A DNA stretch of 40,048 nucleotides. It comes from an archaeon (GTDB lineage Archaea > Micrarchaeota > Micrarchaeia > Anstonellales > Anstonellaceae). Below the pieces are notes generated by a model. That model searched no databases. It saw only the letters and a program-made list of their open reading frames with translations, and had not been told where the DNA came from. The position numbers were made by a program, and so were the translations under genes. Numbering within the stretch: position 1 is the stretch's first letter; each line of letters opens with the position of its first letter. The stretch is from the NCBI GenBank assembly GCA_020056305.1, contig JAGVIA010000039.1, positions 1-40,048 of the forward strand. Reading direction: 5' to 3'. Of the stretch, positions 28,639 to 37,619 are shown piece after piece.

Positions 28639-30492
28639 TTACCTTGCCTTGTCCCGCATGAGCAGGCGCGGGAAAATGTGAAGCGATTTTATCTCGTCAA
28701 GCAGCAGCTTGAACGCATAGCTCATCTCAACATAGTGAAGGCTTGTGGAGTCGCAGAGCGGGCAGTATTCCCGGTTTTTTATATGGTCCTTGATTGCGAT
28801 TGAGCCGCACTTGTCGCACACAAGCTCGTATGTGCGGTCGGATTCCTCAAGCAATCTCTCGCGCAGAAGCATGGATGCGCCGTAACCGATTAGGCAGTCG
28901 CGCTCCATCTCCCCGAACCTCAAGCCTCCTTCGCGCGCCCTGCCCTCTGTCGGCTGGTGCGTGAGAAGCTGCACAGGCCCGCGGCTGCGCACGTGCATCT
29001 TGTTGGACACGAGGTGGTGAAGGCGCTGGTAATAAGTGACGCCGATGTATATCTTTGACTTGATCTGGACGCCGGTGACGCCATCGTAGAGTATCTCTTC
29101 CCCGTACTCCTCAAAGCCGTTCTCCCTTAGCACTGCCTTGAACTCCTCTTCCTTGTCGCCGTGGAATGCCGTGCCGTCAGCGAATTTCCCGGACAAGCAC
29201 GCGGCCTTTGCGCCAAGGGTCTCAAGGAGGTGCCCCACTGTCATACGGGAGGGGATTGCGTGCGGATTGATTATGATGTCAGGGACAATGCCGTCCTTTG
29301 TGAATGGCATGTCCTCCTGGGGGAGAAGCAAGCCAAGCACTCCCTTTTGCCCGTGGCGGGATGCGAACTTGTCGCCCGCCTCCGGGATTTTTATCGAGCG
29401 CATGCGGACTTTCACAAGCCGGTTGCCCGAAAGGCTGTCTGTGATCATGACCGAGTCAACTGTGCCTTCCTCGCCGCTCTTCATTGCAAGGGAGTTCTCG
29501 CGCTTCTTTTCCTCCATGACGCCAAACACTGACATTTCCTCAAGGAAACGGGGCGGAGATGTTTTTCCGACAAGCACGTCCTTTGTGGAAACGCGGCTCT
29601 CAGGAACGATGATGCCGTCCTCGCCAAGGTGGCGGTATGCCTTTTCCTCGCGGTAACCCTGCGTAGTGACTGCTGGAATCTCAAATTTGTCCTTTTGCCC
29701 GCCGGGGTAGCGGCGCTCCTCTGCCTCATATGTCTTGTAGAAAACCGAGCGGCCAAGCCCGCGATCCACTGCGCTTCTGTTCATGACAATCGCGTCGCCC
29801 ATGTTGTATCCCTGCATTGACGTGATTGCGACAACAAAATTCTGGCCTGCGGCGCGCTCTGCGAATTTGAGAATCTTGTAAGGCCGCGTGCGCACAAGGG
29901 GCTGCTGCGGGTAATACATTATGTGCCCGCGCGAGTCAGTGCGCAAATTGAAATTCACAGTGTAGGTGCCCAATGACTGCTTTGCCATCGAGCATGCCAT
30001 TGTGATACGCGGGGATGAGTTGTATTCTGGGTAGGGAAGCACTGACACAGTGACTCCGCAAATTGAGACCGGGTCGATTTCAAGGTGCGTGTGCGCAGGC
30101 AGGAGCTCCGGCTCAGTGAGGGCGACATACGCACCCTCCTCTTCCTCTGCATCAAGGTATTCTATTACGCCCAGCTTCACCAGCTTGCTCCAGGAGAGTT
30201 CACCGGTCTTTAGCTGCTCGATAAGCGAGGGGATGAGCTTGCTCTTGCCATCCTCCACTACTATATATGGGCGGCGCGCGCGGCCTGAATCGGTGTTGAT
30301 GTAAACTTCATCAGTGCCACGGTTGTAGTGCACGTTCATCTCGTGCGTTATGGTGCCTGCGCGCCTCTTTTCGCGAAGCTCGCGGGCAAGTGAGGGGCCT
30401 GACTCGTGAAATCCGATAAGCCTGCCGTTAAGGAAGACGCTTGTCTTCTGCCCTGGCAGCTTGAGCCTTTTCTTTTTGCGTTTGACAGCCAT
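28639..30492 (-). CDS. rpoB1: DNA-directed RNA polymerase subunit B' (split B, C-terminal half)
   Basis: GYNMGDAIVMNRSAVDRGLGRSVFY; RHGQKGVLGLLLPQEDMPFTKDGIVPDIIINPHAIPSRMTVGHLLE; CDKCGS...CPLC. Confidence 0.98.
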   Translation of the reverse strand: MAVKRKKKRLKLPGQKTSVFLNGRLIGFHESGPSLARELREKRRAGTITHEMNVHYNRGTDEVYINTDSGRARRPYIVVEDGKSKLIPSLIEQLKTGELSWSKLVKLGVIEYLDAEEEEGAYVALTEPELLPAHTHLEIDPVSICGVTVSVLPYPEYNSSPRITMACSMAKQSLGTYTVNFNLRTDSRGHIMYYPQQPLVRTRPYKILKFAERAAGQNFVVAITSMQGYNMGDAIVMNRSAVDRGLGRSVFYKTYEAEERRYPGGQKDKFEIPAVTTQGYREEKAYRHLGEDGIIVPESRVSTKDVLVGKTSPPRFLEEMSVFGVMEEKKRENSLAMKSGEEGTVDSVMITDSLSGNRLVKVRMRSIKIPEAGDKFASRHGQKGVLGLLLPQEDMPFTKDGIVPDIIINPHAIPSRMTVGHLLETLGAKAACLSGKFADGTAFHGDKEEEFKAVLRENGFEEYGEEILYDGVTGVQIKSKIYIGVTYYQRLHHLVSNKMHVRSRGPVQLLTHQPTEGRAREGGLRFGEMERDCLIGYGASMLLRERLLEESDRTYELVCDKCGSIAIKDHIKNREYCPLCDSTSLHYVEMSYAFKLLLDEIKSLHIFPRLLMRDKAR

Positions 30493-30503
30493 AATAACAA
30501 CCT

Positions 30504-31964
30504 TTAGAGCTTGACATTCATGCGGCCCAGAAGAGATTCAATCGCCTCTTCCGGCTCGCCAGTGGATACTTCGCAGAGAAGCGCCAGGTTTTTCACAAGG
30601 GCGCAGCTTGGGCCCTCGGGAGATTCGTTCGGGCAGAGCTTGCCCCAGTGCGTGCCGTGCAAGTCACGTGCCTTGAAGTGCGGGTGCTTGCGTGAAAGCG
30701 GGGAAATGATGCGGCGCAGATGAGATGTAGTGGAAAGGAAGCTAGTGCGGTCCAGCAATTGCGACACGCCTGTCTGCCCGGCTATCCAGTTGCCGGTTGC
30801 CATCGAGTATCTTATTCTGTCTGAGAGGGCATCTGGGCGCACCAATGTCTGCACTGCCAGGCGCCTGCCTCTTGCATCTGCACGGCCTGCCTGGTATGCA
30901 ATGTCCTTTATGAGGAACTGGAACGCGTATCGGAAAAGCTCTTCCATGAGAGTGCCTGCAAGCTTGATGCGCTTGTTCGCATAGTGGTCCTTGTCATCCT
31001 GCGGTATCTCCTTGTATGCGACCAAGATGGCGCGCTCTGCCATTTTGCAAAGGTAATATGCCTTCTTGAGCCGCTCGCCAGCATCAGTGCCGATGTGCGG
31101 CAATAGATATGTGTCCATGAGAACTTCGGCGCGCTTGTTGCGGTAGTCCTCTGCCTGCCCCGGAGCTGCTTTTTTGCCTAGGTAATCAACGGCATCTTTC
31201 TGGTTCGAGCTTGTGTCCACTTCTAAGTTGAGCAAAATGTCCGAGATGACGTGCTTGTCATCCCCGAATGCCTTTTGTATGTCGCTCTTGTGCTCAAGGC
31301 CAAGCGAGCGGATGACTGACATGAATGAGAGGTCCTTTGGGGATGCGGGGAAAACAACGCGGAGCAATCCTTCGTTTGTGCGCTCGACAGCGGTGCGCGC
31401 GCGGAAGCCTGCGCGCGTTGAGAATACTTTTGCAGTGACAAGAGTGTTTTCCTTTTCGCGGCTCACCATTATCCGGTTTGGCGCAAGATCCTCAATGGAA
31501 ACAAGCACGCGCTCTGAGCCGTTTATGATAAAGTAGCCGCCCGGGTCTGCCTGGTCCTCGCCTGCCGCGATCAGCTCTTCTTCTGACATGTTGTCAAGGT
31601 AGCAGAGCTTGGATTTCACCATCACAGGCAATTCGCCTATGAAAACTTCTGAGAAGATTTTCTTTTCAACGCCGTTAAAAACAGGGATGATTTCAAGGAA
31701 AACAGGGGCAGCATAAGTCAGGTTGCGCATGCGCGCCTCTGCAGGATGAATGGGCCGCTGCGAGCCGTCAGCCTCAATCACTTTTGGCTTCTCAAGGCGC
31801 AGCGCGCCAAAATGAAGCTCAAAGCCCTCGATGGAGGGCTGGATGACGCCGACTCTGTCAATTATGCCCTTCATGCCGAAATCGACAAACTTGTTGTAAG
31901 AGTCAAGATGCTGCTTGACAAGGGAATTTTCGCGGAAATAGGCTTCGAGCAATTCCTTTGTCAT
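30504..31964 (-). CDS. rpoB2: DNA-directed RNA polymerase subunit B'' (split B, N-terminal half)
   Basis: SYNKFVDFGMKGIIDRVG; GGYFIINGSERVLVSIEDLAPNRIMV; LDRTSFLSTTSHLRRIISPLSRKHPHFKARDLHGTHWGKLCPNESPEGPSCALVKNLAL. Confidence 0.98.
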   Translation of the reverse strand: MTKELLEAYFRENSLVKQHLDSYNKFVDFGMKGIIDRVGVIQPSIEGFELHFGALRLEKPKVIEADGSQRPIHPAEARMRNLTYAAPVFLEIIPVFNGVEKKIFSEVFIGELPVMVKSKLCYLDNMSEEELIAAGEDQADPGGYFIINGSERVLVSIEDLAPNRIMVSREKENTLVTAKVFSTRAGFRARTAVERTNEGLLRVVFPASPKDLSFMSVIRSLGLEHKSDIQKAFGDDKHVISDILLNLEVDTSSNQKDAVDYLGKKAAPGQAEDYRNKRAEVLMDTYLLPHIGTDAGERLKKAYYLCKMAERAILVAYKEIPQDDKDHYANKRIKLAGTLMEELFRYAFQFLIKDIAYQAGRADARGRRLAVQTLVRPDALSDRIRYSMATGNWIAGQTGVSQLLDRTSFLSTTSHLRRIISPLSRKHPHFKARDLHGTHWGKLCPNESPEGPSCALVKNLALLCEVSTGEPEEAIESLLGRMNVKL

Positions 31965-31989
31965 ACATATACACCTTTGCGCAAATGCG

Positions 31990-32226
31990 CTAGCTCTGGA
32001 CTACCTGGCGGTAGTGGATGTTCCCATCTTCTGTGTCCTTCCTTGTGATCTTGATGATGTCGCCGTGCTTGGCTTCGAGGTCGCCGATTGCGGCGTCCGT
32101 GATTTTTATCCTTGGAAGCTGGTGCATGCTAAGCTTTGACAAAAGTTTTGCCCGCTCGCCCTCGGGCAGCACTTCGTGCCGGGGTACAAGTTCGTGGGCT
32201 ATAGCCTTGCCTTTCTTCGCATTCAA
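31990..32226 (-). CDS. rpoH: DNA-directed RNA polymerase subunit H (Rpb5-like)
   Basis: HELVPRHEVLPEGERAKLLSKLSMHQLPRIKITDAAIGDLEAKHGDIIKITRKD. Confidence 0.95.
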   Translation of the reverse strand: MNAKKGKAIAHELVPRHEVLPEGERAKLLSKLSMHQLPRIKITDAAIGDLEAKHGDIIKITRKDTEDGNIHYRQVVQS

Positions 32227-32264
32227 AGCAACACCGCTAACTAGATAATTAAGGAAGGTTTACG

Positions 32265-32290
32265 AATTATATATAAAAAGGTTTTTAAAC
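32265..32290. promoter_or_regulatory. Divergent AT-rich promoter region between rpoH and the 32302 gene
   Basis: TTATATATAAAAAGGTTTTTAAAC; TATA-like core about 45 bp from the rpoH ATG and about 30 bp from the opposite ORF start. Confidence 0.6.
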
Positions 32291-32301
32291 GGATCGTTGA
32301 A

Positions 32302-33150
32302 TTGGCAGCAATGCACGAAAAGATGCATAACACAGATTTAAACTATTACTGCATAAATTACAACATGGCAGTTTCTTTGTTTGCTCAGCCCACGACAAAA
32401 ACGGCTAGGGAAAATCGGCTTAATCTGAGTGCAAGATTCTCGACCTACTTCGAAAACCCTTCCGGCACGCGGGAATTGTACGGCGCGCTTGTTCCAAGCC
32501 ACCTTGCCAGTTGCGTGATTGACCAGCTGCGGAAAACCCCGCAGCGCAAAAGGGAATCGTTCATGTGGGAAGTGTCCGGCCTCCTTAACCTCAAGCAGGA
32601 TATTTCGGAGCGCATGCTGCGAAGCATTTTTCAAGCAACCGAATCGCTTTCGCCTGAATACAGGGGAGGCTTCTTGGAAGGCTGCGTGTTTGAAGTACTA
32701 AAGTCAAAACCAGATATCGGAGAGATGGAATTTGGCGCCCTGCTTGGCAGGATTAGTCTGTTCCGGGGATTTCAGGAACACGGGTTCCTTCCGCCGGAAA
32801 TGCTTAGCTTTGTTTCGTGCGGCCGGCTTCGGCACACCTGCCCGGAAACGGCGCAGATGTTTGAAAAGGCTTTTTCCAGAGGCACACTTATCATGGCGCC
32901 TGCCCAAGTGGATGGGAAAGCCAAGATCTTGCTGGTGAAAGGCTTCTTCGGCGGCTCATGCTACCATTACGATACCGGCAAGCAACTGGCCTTCGAACCG
33001 GATTCGGGAAATTTTTATGCAGTCAAAATACAGGGCGGCACGATTGTCGAAACCGAGAGAAGAGGAGTATTTCTAGTCGGAGTCAGGGACAATTTGCTTG
33101 AAGAAATGGCAGACGCAATGCGCAATTCGGCGGGCTTGCCTTCTCTCTAA
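32302..33150 (+). CDS. Hypothetical soluble protein
   Basis: 282-aa ORF with TTG start (ATG alternative at 32311); plausible composition; promoter-like sequence upstream; no recognised family. Confidence 0.7.
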   Translation: MAAMHEKMHNTDLNYYCINYNMAVSLFAQPTTKTARENRLNLSARFSTYFENPSGTRELYGALVPSHLASCVIDQLRKTPQRKRESFMWEVSGLLNLKQDISERMLRSIFQATESLSPEYRGGFLEGCVFEVLKSKPDIGEMEFGALLGRISLFRGFQEHGFLPPEMLSFVSCGRLRHTCPETAQMFEKAFSRGTLIMAPAQVDGKAKILLVKGFFGGSCYHYDTGKQLAFEPDSGNFYAVKIQGGTIVETERRGVFLVGVRDNLLEEMADAMRNSAGLPSL

Positions 33151-33151
33151 T

Positions 33152-33159
33152 TTTATATT
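33152..33159 (+). promoter_or_regulatory. TATA-like box for the long cystine-knot gene
   Basis: TTTATATT centred about 26 bp upstream of the GTG at 33181. Confidence 0.5.
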
Positions 33160-33180
33160 CTTTCCCGTGTTAAGGGAGTC

Positions 33181-36090
33181 GTGCGGGGCCAAGCAGCAGT
33201 AGAATACATGGTGCTTCTTTCCTCAGTCATCATACTTGCACTAGTTGTGGCTGCGATACTGGGGTACATGCCCGGCATCGGCTCCGAGGCGCGCATAAGC
33301 GAGGCTGACACATACTGGCGCTCTGCGCGGCCGTTTGCAATAATGGAGGCAAAGGAAGTGCCTGCAGACAAAAAGCTCATTCTTGTTTTGCAGAACATTG
33401 AGGCAAGCGAGCTATTTTTGCAAAAAGGGGAGGTGAGGCTCGGGCAGCAGACATTCTCCACCCTGATTGTTGATAAGGATGAGCAGAAGTTTGAGATAGG
33501 GCAGCGGAAAACAATCGAGCTTGGCATCCCGCCAAAGAGCGGGAGCGGATCGCGCACTGAATATTACATTTCATTCGAATACAAATCCCAGGACGGCGTG
33601 GTGCAAAAGGAGATTGGCTCAAAAACGCTCATTGTCATATCCCCGCCGCTGAATTGCGGCGCGGATGGGAGCGCGTGCACTTCGTACGGTGATTGCTGCA
33701 GCGAGGCATGCCAAACTGGCACATGCTGCTCGGATGGCGGCGCGTGCTCCGATGATTCACAATGCTGCAGCGGGCATTGCACTGATGGATGGTGCTGCCA
33801 GCAGGAAGGGCTGTCATGCAGCGGGAACGAGGAATGCTGCGGCGGGACTGCGTGCAACGTTGTGAACAATGTTGGCACTTGCCTTGCGTGCAATGGAGCA
33901 GGGTATTATCCTTGCGAATCGGCTGCCGATTGCTGCCCTGCAATGAGCTGCACTGCGCACGATGAGGAGGATGAGGATGGGAACATGGTGCATGTTTCCG
34001 GCACGTGCTGCCGGAGCACTGGCGCCCGCTGCCGCCATGATTATGACTGCTGCGGAGGGAGCTTCTGCGATTTGTCGCCTGAGGGCCCGACTTCATTCAC
34101 ATGCCAGCTGTGCAAGACGTCAGGCCCGTGCTCGGGGGACAACGAGTGCTGCGGGGACGGCAGGGGCGGCGGGAATTACTACTGCAACATGGGGAGCGGG
34201 CAGTGCGAGGCATGCAAGACAAGCGGCGGCGCATGCACGCTTTCTGACGGCGAAAAATGCTGCGATAATGTTGGCAGGTACACGCCAAGCGACCCGCAGT
34301 ATTGGCGCCAGCTTGCCTGCATAGGAGACCCAGGAGTGTGCTGCCAGGGAGACGGCTACACGACATGCACGTGCCTTGGGCCAGGATGGACTCATGACCC
34401 ATATGAACTGGAAGAAAATGACTGCTGCATTGACAGAAACTTCCCTGGCTGCACAACTGATGCCGACTGCTGCTGGAACAACTATTGTGTTAACGGCGTT
34501 TGCACAGAGGTATTGGATTACGGCAACACATGCGAGCGGGACAGGCAGTGCTTCCAGAATGCGACAGAGGGGGGAAATGGCAATTATACGTGGTGCCTTG
34601 CTGGCCAGTGCTGCATCAATTTCAACATGGGCACGCCGCAATGCACGGACAGCGCCCAGTGCTGCGAAGGCGGCGTGTGCAGGGAGTATGCTGATGGCTC
34701 GAAAGTGTGCTGCAAGCCTCTTGGCGCTGCTGCAAACAATGCGCAGGAATGCTGTGTTATTGGGCCTGATGAAATAAGCGTTGAAAACGGGCTGTGCTGC
34801 CGTGACTCGGGGGGGCAGTGCGCCGGCGCATCCGAATGCTGCAACCAAATCTGCGAAAATGGAGAATGCTGCAGCCATTTTGGAAGCAGATGCTCGCGTG
34901 ATGAGGACTGCTGCCAGAGCGGGGCTGCGGGATTCTGTGATTTGCCTGCCGGCGCCTGCGTGCCGAAATTGGGATATGGACAGGCATGCGAGCGCGGGAT
35001 GCAATGCGCATCAGGCATTTGCAGGGGAGGATATTGCGACAGCGGGTGCCCAAGCGGCATTGCATGCGAGGATGATTCGGAATGCTGCGCAGTGGACGGG
35101 CTTGGTGTCCGGGAGATTTGCGATTCGGTGACTAATTTGTGCGGGCTGCCCTCAGGGGCTGGCGAGCCGTGCACGAGGAATGAGGAATGCACGCCAAGGT
35201 GGTATCCGTCCCTTTATTGCGATTTGGCGGACCAGACTTGCCAGGAGAGCGGAAGGGTCGGAGATAGGTGCGACCCGGCATATCAGGCAAGCTGCTACAA
35301 CATGCCTGGGTTGCCAGGATATTATATTTGCAGCAGCGTGACAGACCCGCCAACTTGCCAGCAGTGCACCATTAACGGAGCATGCGAGAGCAATACAGAG
35401 TGCTGCAGCGGATATTTCTGCGATTCCTCAACACAGCATTGCACGCAGTGCATTGCAGCAGGGAGCTCATGCCCGGCAGGCACGCAATGCTGCCCTGGCG
35501 CAACATGCGATGGGACGATATGCCTCTCCACGTCATCATGCACTATTGATGATAATTGCGCTTCCGGAATGCGCTGCGACCTTGCGACGCATATGTGCTG
35601 CGGGATAAATTCCTGCGGGCAGGGGGTGCAATGCTGCGGCACCCAGACATGCAGCCAGCAGAACACATGCTGCTCGGTGAATGCATGCCCGACTGGGAAC
35701 GGGTGCTGCCCGGGCTTTGCGTGCGATGGCGGCACTTGCTGCTCGCAGCTTGGCACAAGCTGCAGGAGCGTTGAGTGCTGCAGCGGGCAGGGGCTGCAGT
35801 GCATTGATGGGCAGTGCCTGACGTGCTCGGACACAAGCTGCGCAAACGGCGTGCCATGTTGCGGGGATTTGGTTTGTGATGAATCAAACCAGCGGTGCGG
35901 CATACGCTCTGGCGGCCAGTGCAGTAGTGTTGACGATTATTGCTGGGGCGGCGTGCCATGCAATACTGATTACGGCAGGTGCTGCGTTGGGTTAGGTGGA
36001 AGCTGCGCCATGGTTGACTGTTGCAGTGAGGTAGCCCAGTGCAGCGGTGAAAACCCGCCAGTTGAAACGTGCATCCCTAACCCTAACTGA
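33181..36090 (+). CDS. Giant tandem cystine-knot-like repeat surface protein with class III/pilin-like signal (longer paralogue)
   Basis: GTG start; MRGQAAVEYMVLLSSVIILALVVAAILGYMPG N-terminus; stalk-like domain; then about 33 CC pairs by manual count in ICK-like spacing. Confidence 0.9.
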   Translation: MRGQAAVEYMVLLSSVIILALVVAAILGYMPGIGSEARISEADTYWRSARPFAIMEAKEVPADKKLILVLQNIEASELFLQKGEVRLGQQTFSTLIVDKDEQKFEIGQRKTIELGIPPKSGSGSRTEYYISFEYKSQDGVVQKEIGSKTLIVISPPLNCGADGSACTSYGDCCSEACQTGTCCSDGGACSDDSQCCSGHCTDGWCCQQEGLSCSGNEECCGGTACNVVNNVGTCLACNGAGYYPCESAADCCPAMSCTAHDEEDEDGNMVHVSGTCCRSTGARCRHDYDCCGGSFCDLSPEGPTSFTCQLCKTSGPCSGDNECCGDGRGGGNYYCNMGSGQCEACKTSGGACTLSDGEKCCDNVGRYTPSDPQYWRQLACIGDPGVCCQGDGYTTCTCLGPGWTHDPYELEENDCCIDRNFPGCTTDADCCWNNYCVNGVCTEVLDYGNTCERDRQCFQNATEGGNGNYTWCLAGQCCINFNMGTPQCTDSAQCCEGGVCREYADGSKVCCKPLGAAANNAQECCVIGPDEISVENGLCCRDSGGQCAGASECCNQICENGECCSHFGSRCSRDEDCCQSGAAGFCDLPAGACVPKLGYGQACERGMQCASGICRGGYCDSGCPSGIACEDDSECCAVDGLGVREICDSVTNLCGLPSGAGEPCTRNEECTPRWYPSLYCDLADQTCQESGRVGDRCDPAYQASCYNMPGLPGYYICSSVTDPPTCQQCTINGACESNTECCSGYFCDSSTQHCTQCIAAGSSCPAGTQCCPGATCDGTICLSTSSCTIDDNCASGMRCDLATHMCCGINSCGQGVQCCGTQTCSQQNTCCSVNACPTGNGCCPGFACDGGTCCSQLGTSCRSVECCSGQGLQCIDGQCLTCSDTSCANGVPCCGDLVCDESNQRCGIRSGGQCSSVDDYCWGGVPCNTDYGRCCVGLGGSCAMVDCCSEVAQCSGENPPVETCIPNPN

Positions 36091-36139
36091 AAAAAATAGT
36101 AATATAATACGCCTTGCTGCAAAGCAATTCCGTGAGAGC

Positions 36140-37534
36140 ATGAGAAAGGAATTCGACTTCCTGGGCGCAGTGTCTGTGCCAGCCGATGCTTATTACGGAG
36201 TGTTCACGGTGCGCGCGATGAAAAATTTCCAATTGTCAGGCTTGCGCGCAAAGCCTGTTTTCATTCGCGCGCTTGGCATTGTCAAGAAATCGGCGGCAGA
36301 GGCAAACAAGGAACTGGGAGCGCTGGATGCGAAAAAGGCAAATGCAATAATTTCCGCAGCGGATGAGGTGATTGCAGGCAAATTGGATGCGCACTTTCCC
36401 CTTGATGCATACCATGCAGGCGCAGGAACGCCGTTTAACATGAATGCGAATGAAGTGATTGCGAATAGGGCAATTGAAATGCTCGGCGGGAAGCTTGGAG
36501 ACTATTCTCTCATTAACCCTAACAATGACGTGAACATGGCGCAGTCGTCCAATGATGTCATTCCGACAACGATTAGGGTTGCGTGTGTATTGGAGAGCAA
36601 GAAGCTGCAGGAAGAGTTGAAGATGCTGCAGGCTGCGCTGAATAAAAAAGGCGCCAGCTTTGCAAAAATAATAAAGACAGGAAGGACGCACATGCAGGAT
36701 GCGGTTCCGATAACGATGCAGCAGGAGTTTGACGCATGGGCAAATGCAATAGAAGGGGATTTGCCTGCATTGCATGCCAGCATTGAAAGATTGCGAATTC
36801 TTGGCATTGGAGGGACGGCAATTGGCACAGGGATAAACACGCACCCGAAATTCAGGAAGATGGTAATTGAGAGAATAGCTGCAAATTCCAATGAAAAATT
36901 CGTTGCGTGCAAAGACCCAATCGAGCTCACCAATAACATGAATGCATTCCTGGAATTTTCATCCTCAATGCGCAGTGTCGCAGTCACGCTTGCACGAATT
37001 GCAAATGACCTCAAGCTTCTTTCTTCCGGCCCAAAAACCGCAATCGGAGAGCTTTATTTGCCGGAAGTGGAGCCTGGCTCGTCAATCATGCCTGGGAAAA
37101 TAAATCCATCCATTCCGGAAGCAGTTGAGATGGCAGGCTATCAGGTGATTGCGAATGACACGGCTGTCCTGCTTGCGTGCAAAGGCGGGCAGTTGCAATT
37201 GAACACGAATACGCCGCTCATTGCACAGAATCTGCTCTTTTCAATTGAATTGCTTTCGAATACGGCAAAAATGTTCAGGGAGATGTGCATTGATGGCATC
37301 AGGGCGGATGAGGAGAGGTGCAAGGAATTGCTGTATTCAGGTCTCATTCTTGCAACTGCGCTCAACCCGTATTTCGGCTACCAGAAAATGAGCGAACTGG
37401 TGAAGGAAGCATTGGCGCGCAAGATGACAATATACGAAATCATACTTGAAAAGAAGCTTCTTACAAAAAAACAGCTGGATGAATTGCTTTTGCCAGAAAA
37501 TCTGGTCAAGCCGCAGGAAAAAAAGAAACTTTAG
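36140..37534 (+). CDS. Aspartate ammonia-lyase / class II fumarase superfamily (aspartase favoured)
   Basis: GSSIMPGKINPSIPEAVEM signature, GRTHMQDAVPITMQQEFDAW, NMNANEVIANRA. QDAVP is more aspartase-like. Confidence 0.93.
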   Translation: MRKEFDFLGAVSVPADAYYGVFTVRAMKNFQLSGLRAKPVFIRALGIVKKSAAEANKELGALDAKKANAIISAADEVIAGKLDAHFPLDAYHAGAGTPFNMNANEVIANRAIEMLGGKLGDYSLINPNNDVNMAQSSNDVIPTTIRVACVLESKKLQEELKMLQAALNKKGASFAKIIKTGRTHMQDAVPITMQQEFDAWANAIEGDLPALHASIERLRILGIGGTAIGTGINTHPKFRKMVIERIAANSNEKFVACKDPIELTNNMNAFLEFSSSMRSVAVTLARIANDLKLLSSGPKTAIGELYLPEVEPGSSIMPGKINPSIPEAVEMAGYQVIANDTAVLLACKGGQLQLNTNTPLIAQNLLFSIELLSNTAKMFREMCIDGIRADEERCKELLYSGLILATALNPYFGYQKMSELVKEALARKMTIYEIILEKKLLTKKQLDELLLPENLVKPQEKKKL

Positions 37535-37619
37535 CCCCCTTATACCTCCGTTATCTACTTTTTACAACTCATGGGGTCTTGATTAAAAATCCCATTTGGA
37601 TTACGTTTTCGGTGATATC

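Noticed and set aside
34120-35903. Large minus-strand ORFs (294, 202, 193 aa) antisense to the long knottin gene
   Set aside because: They mirror the Cys-rich repeat codons (Ala/Arg/His/Gln-rich artefact translations), lack start signals, and the sense strand has a clear signal peptide and repeats.
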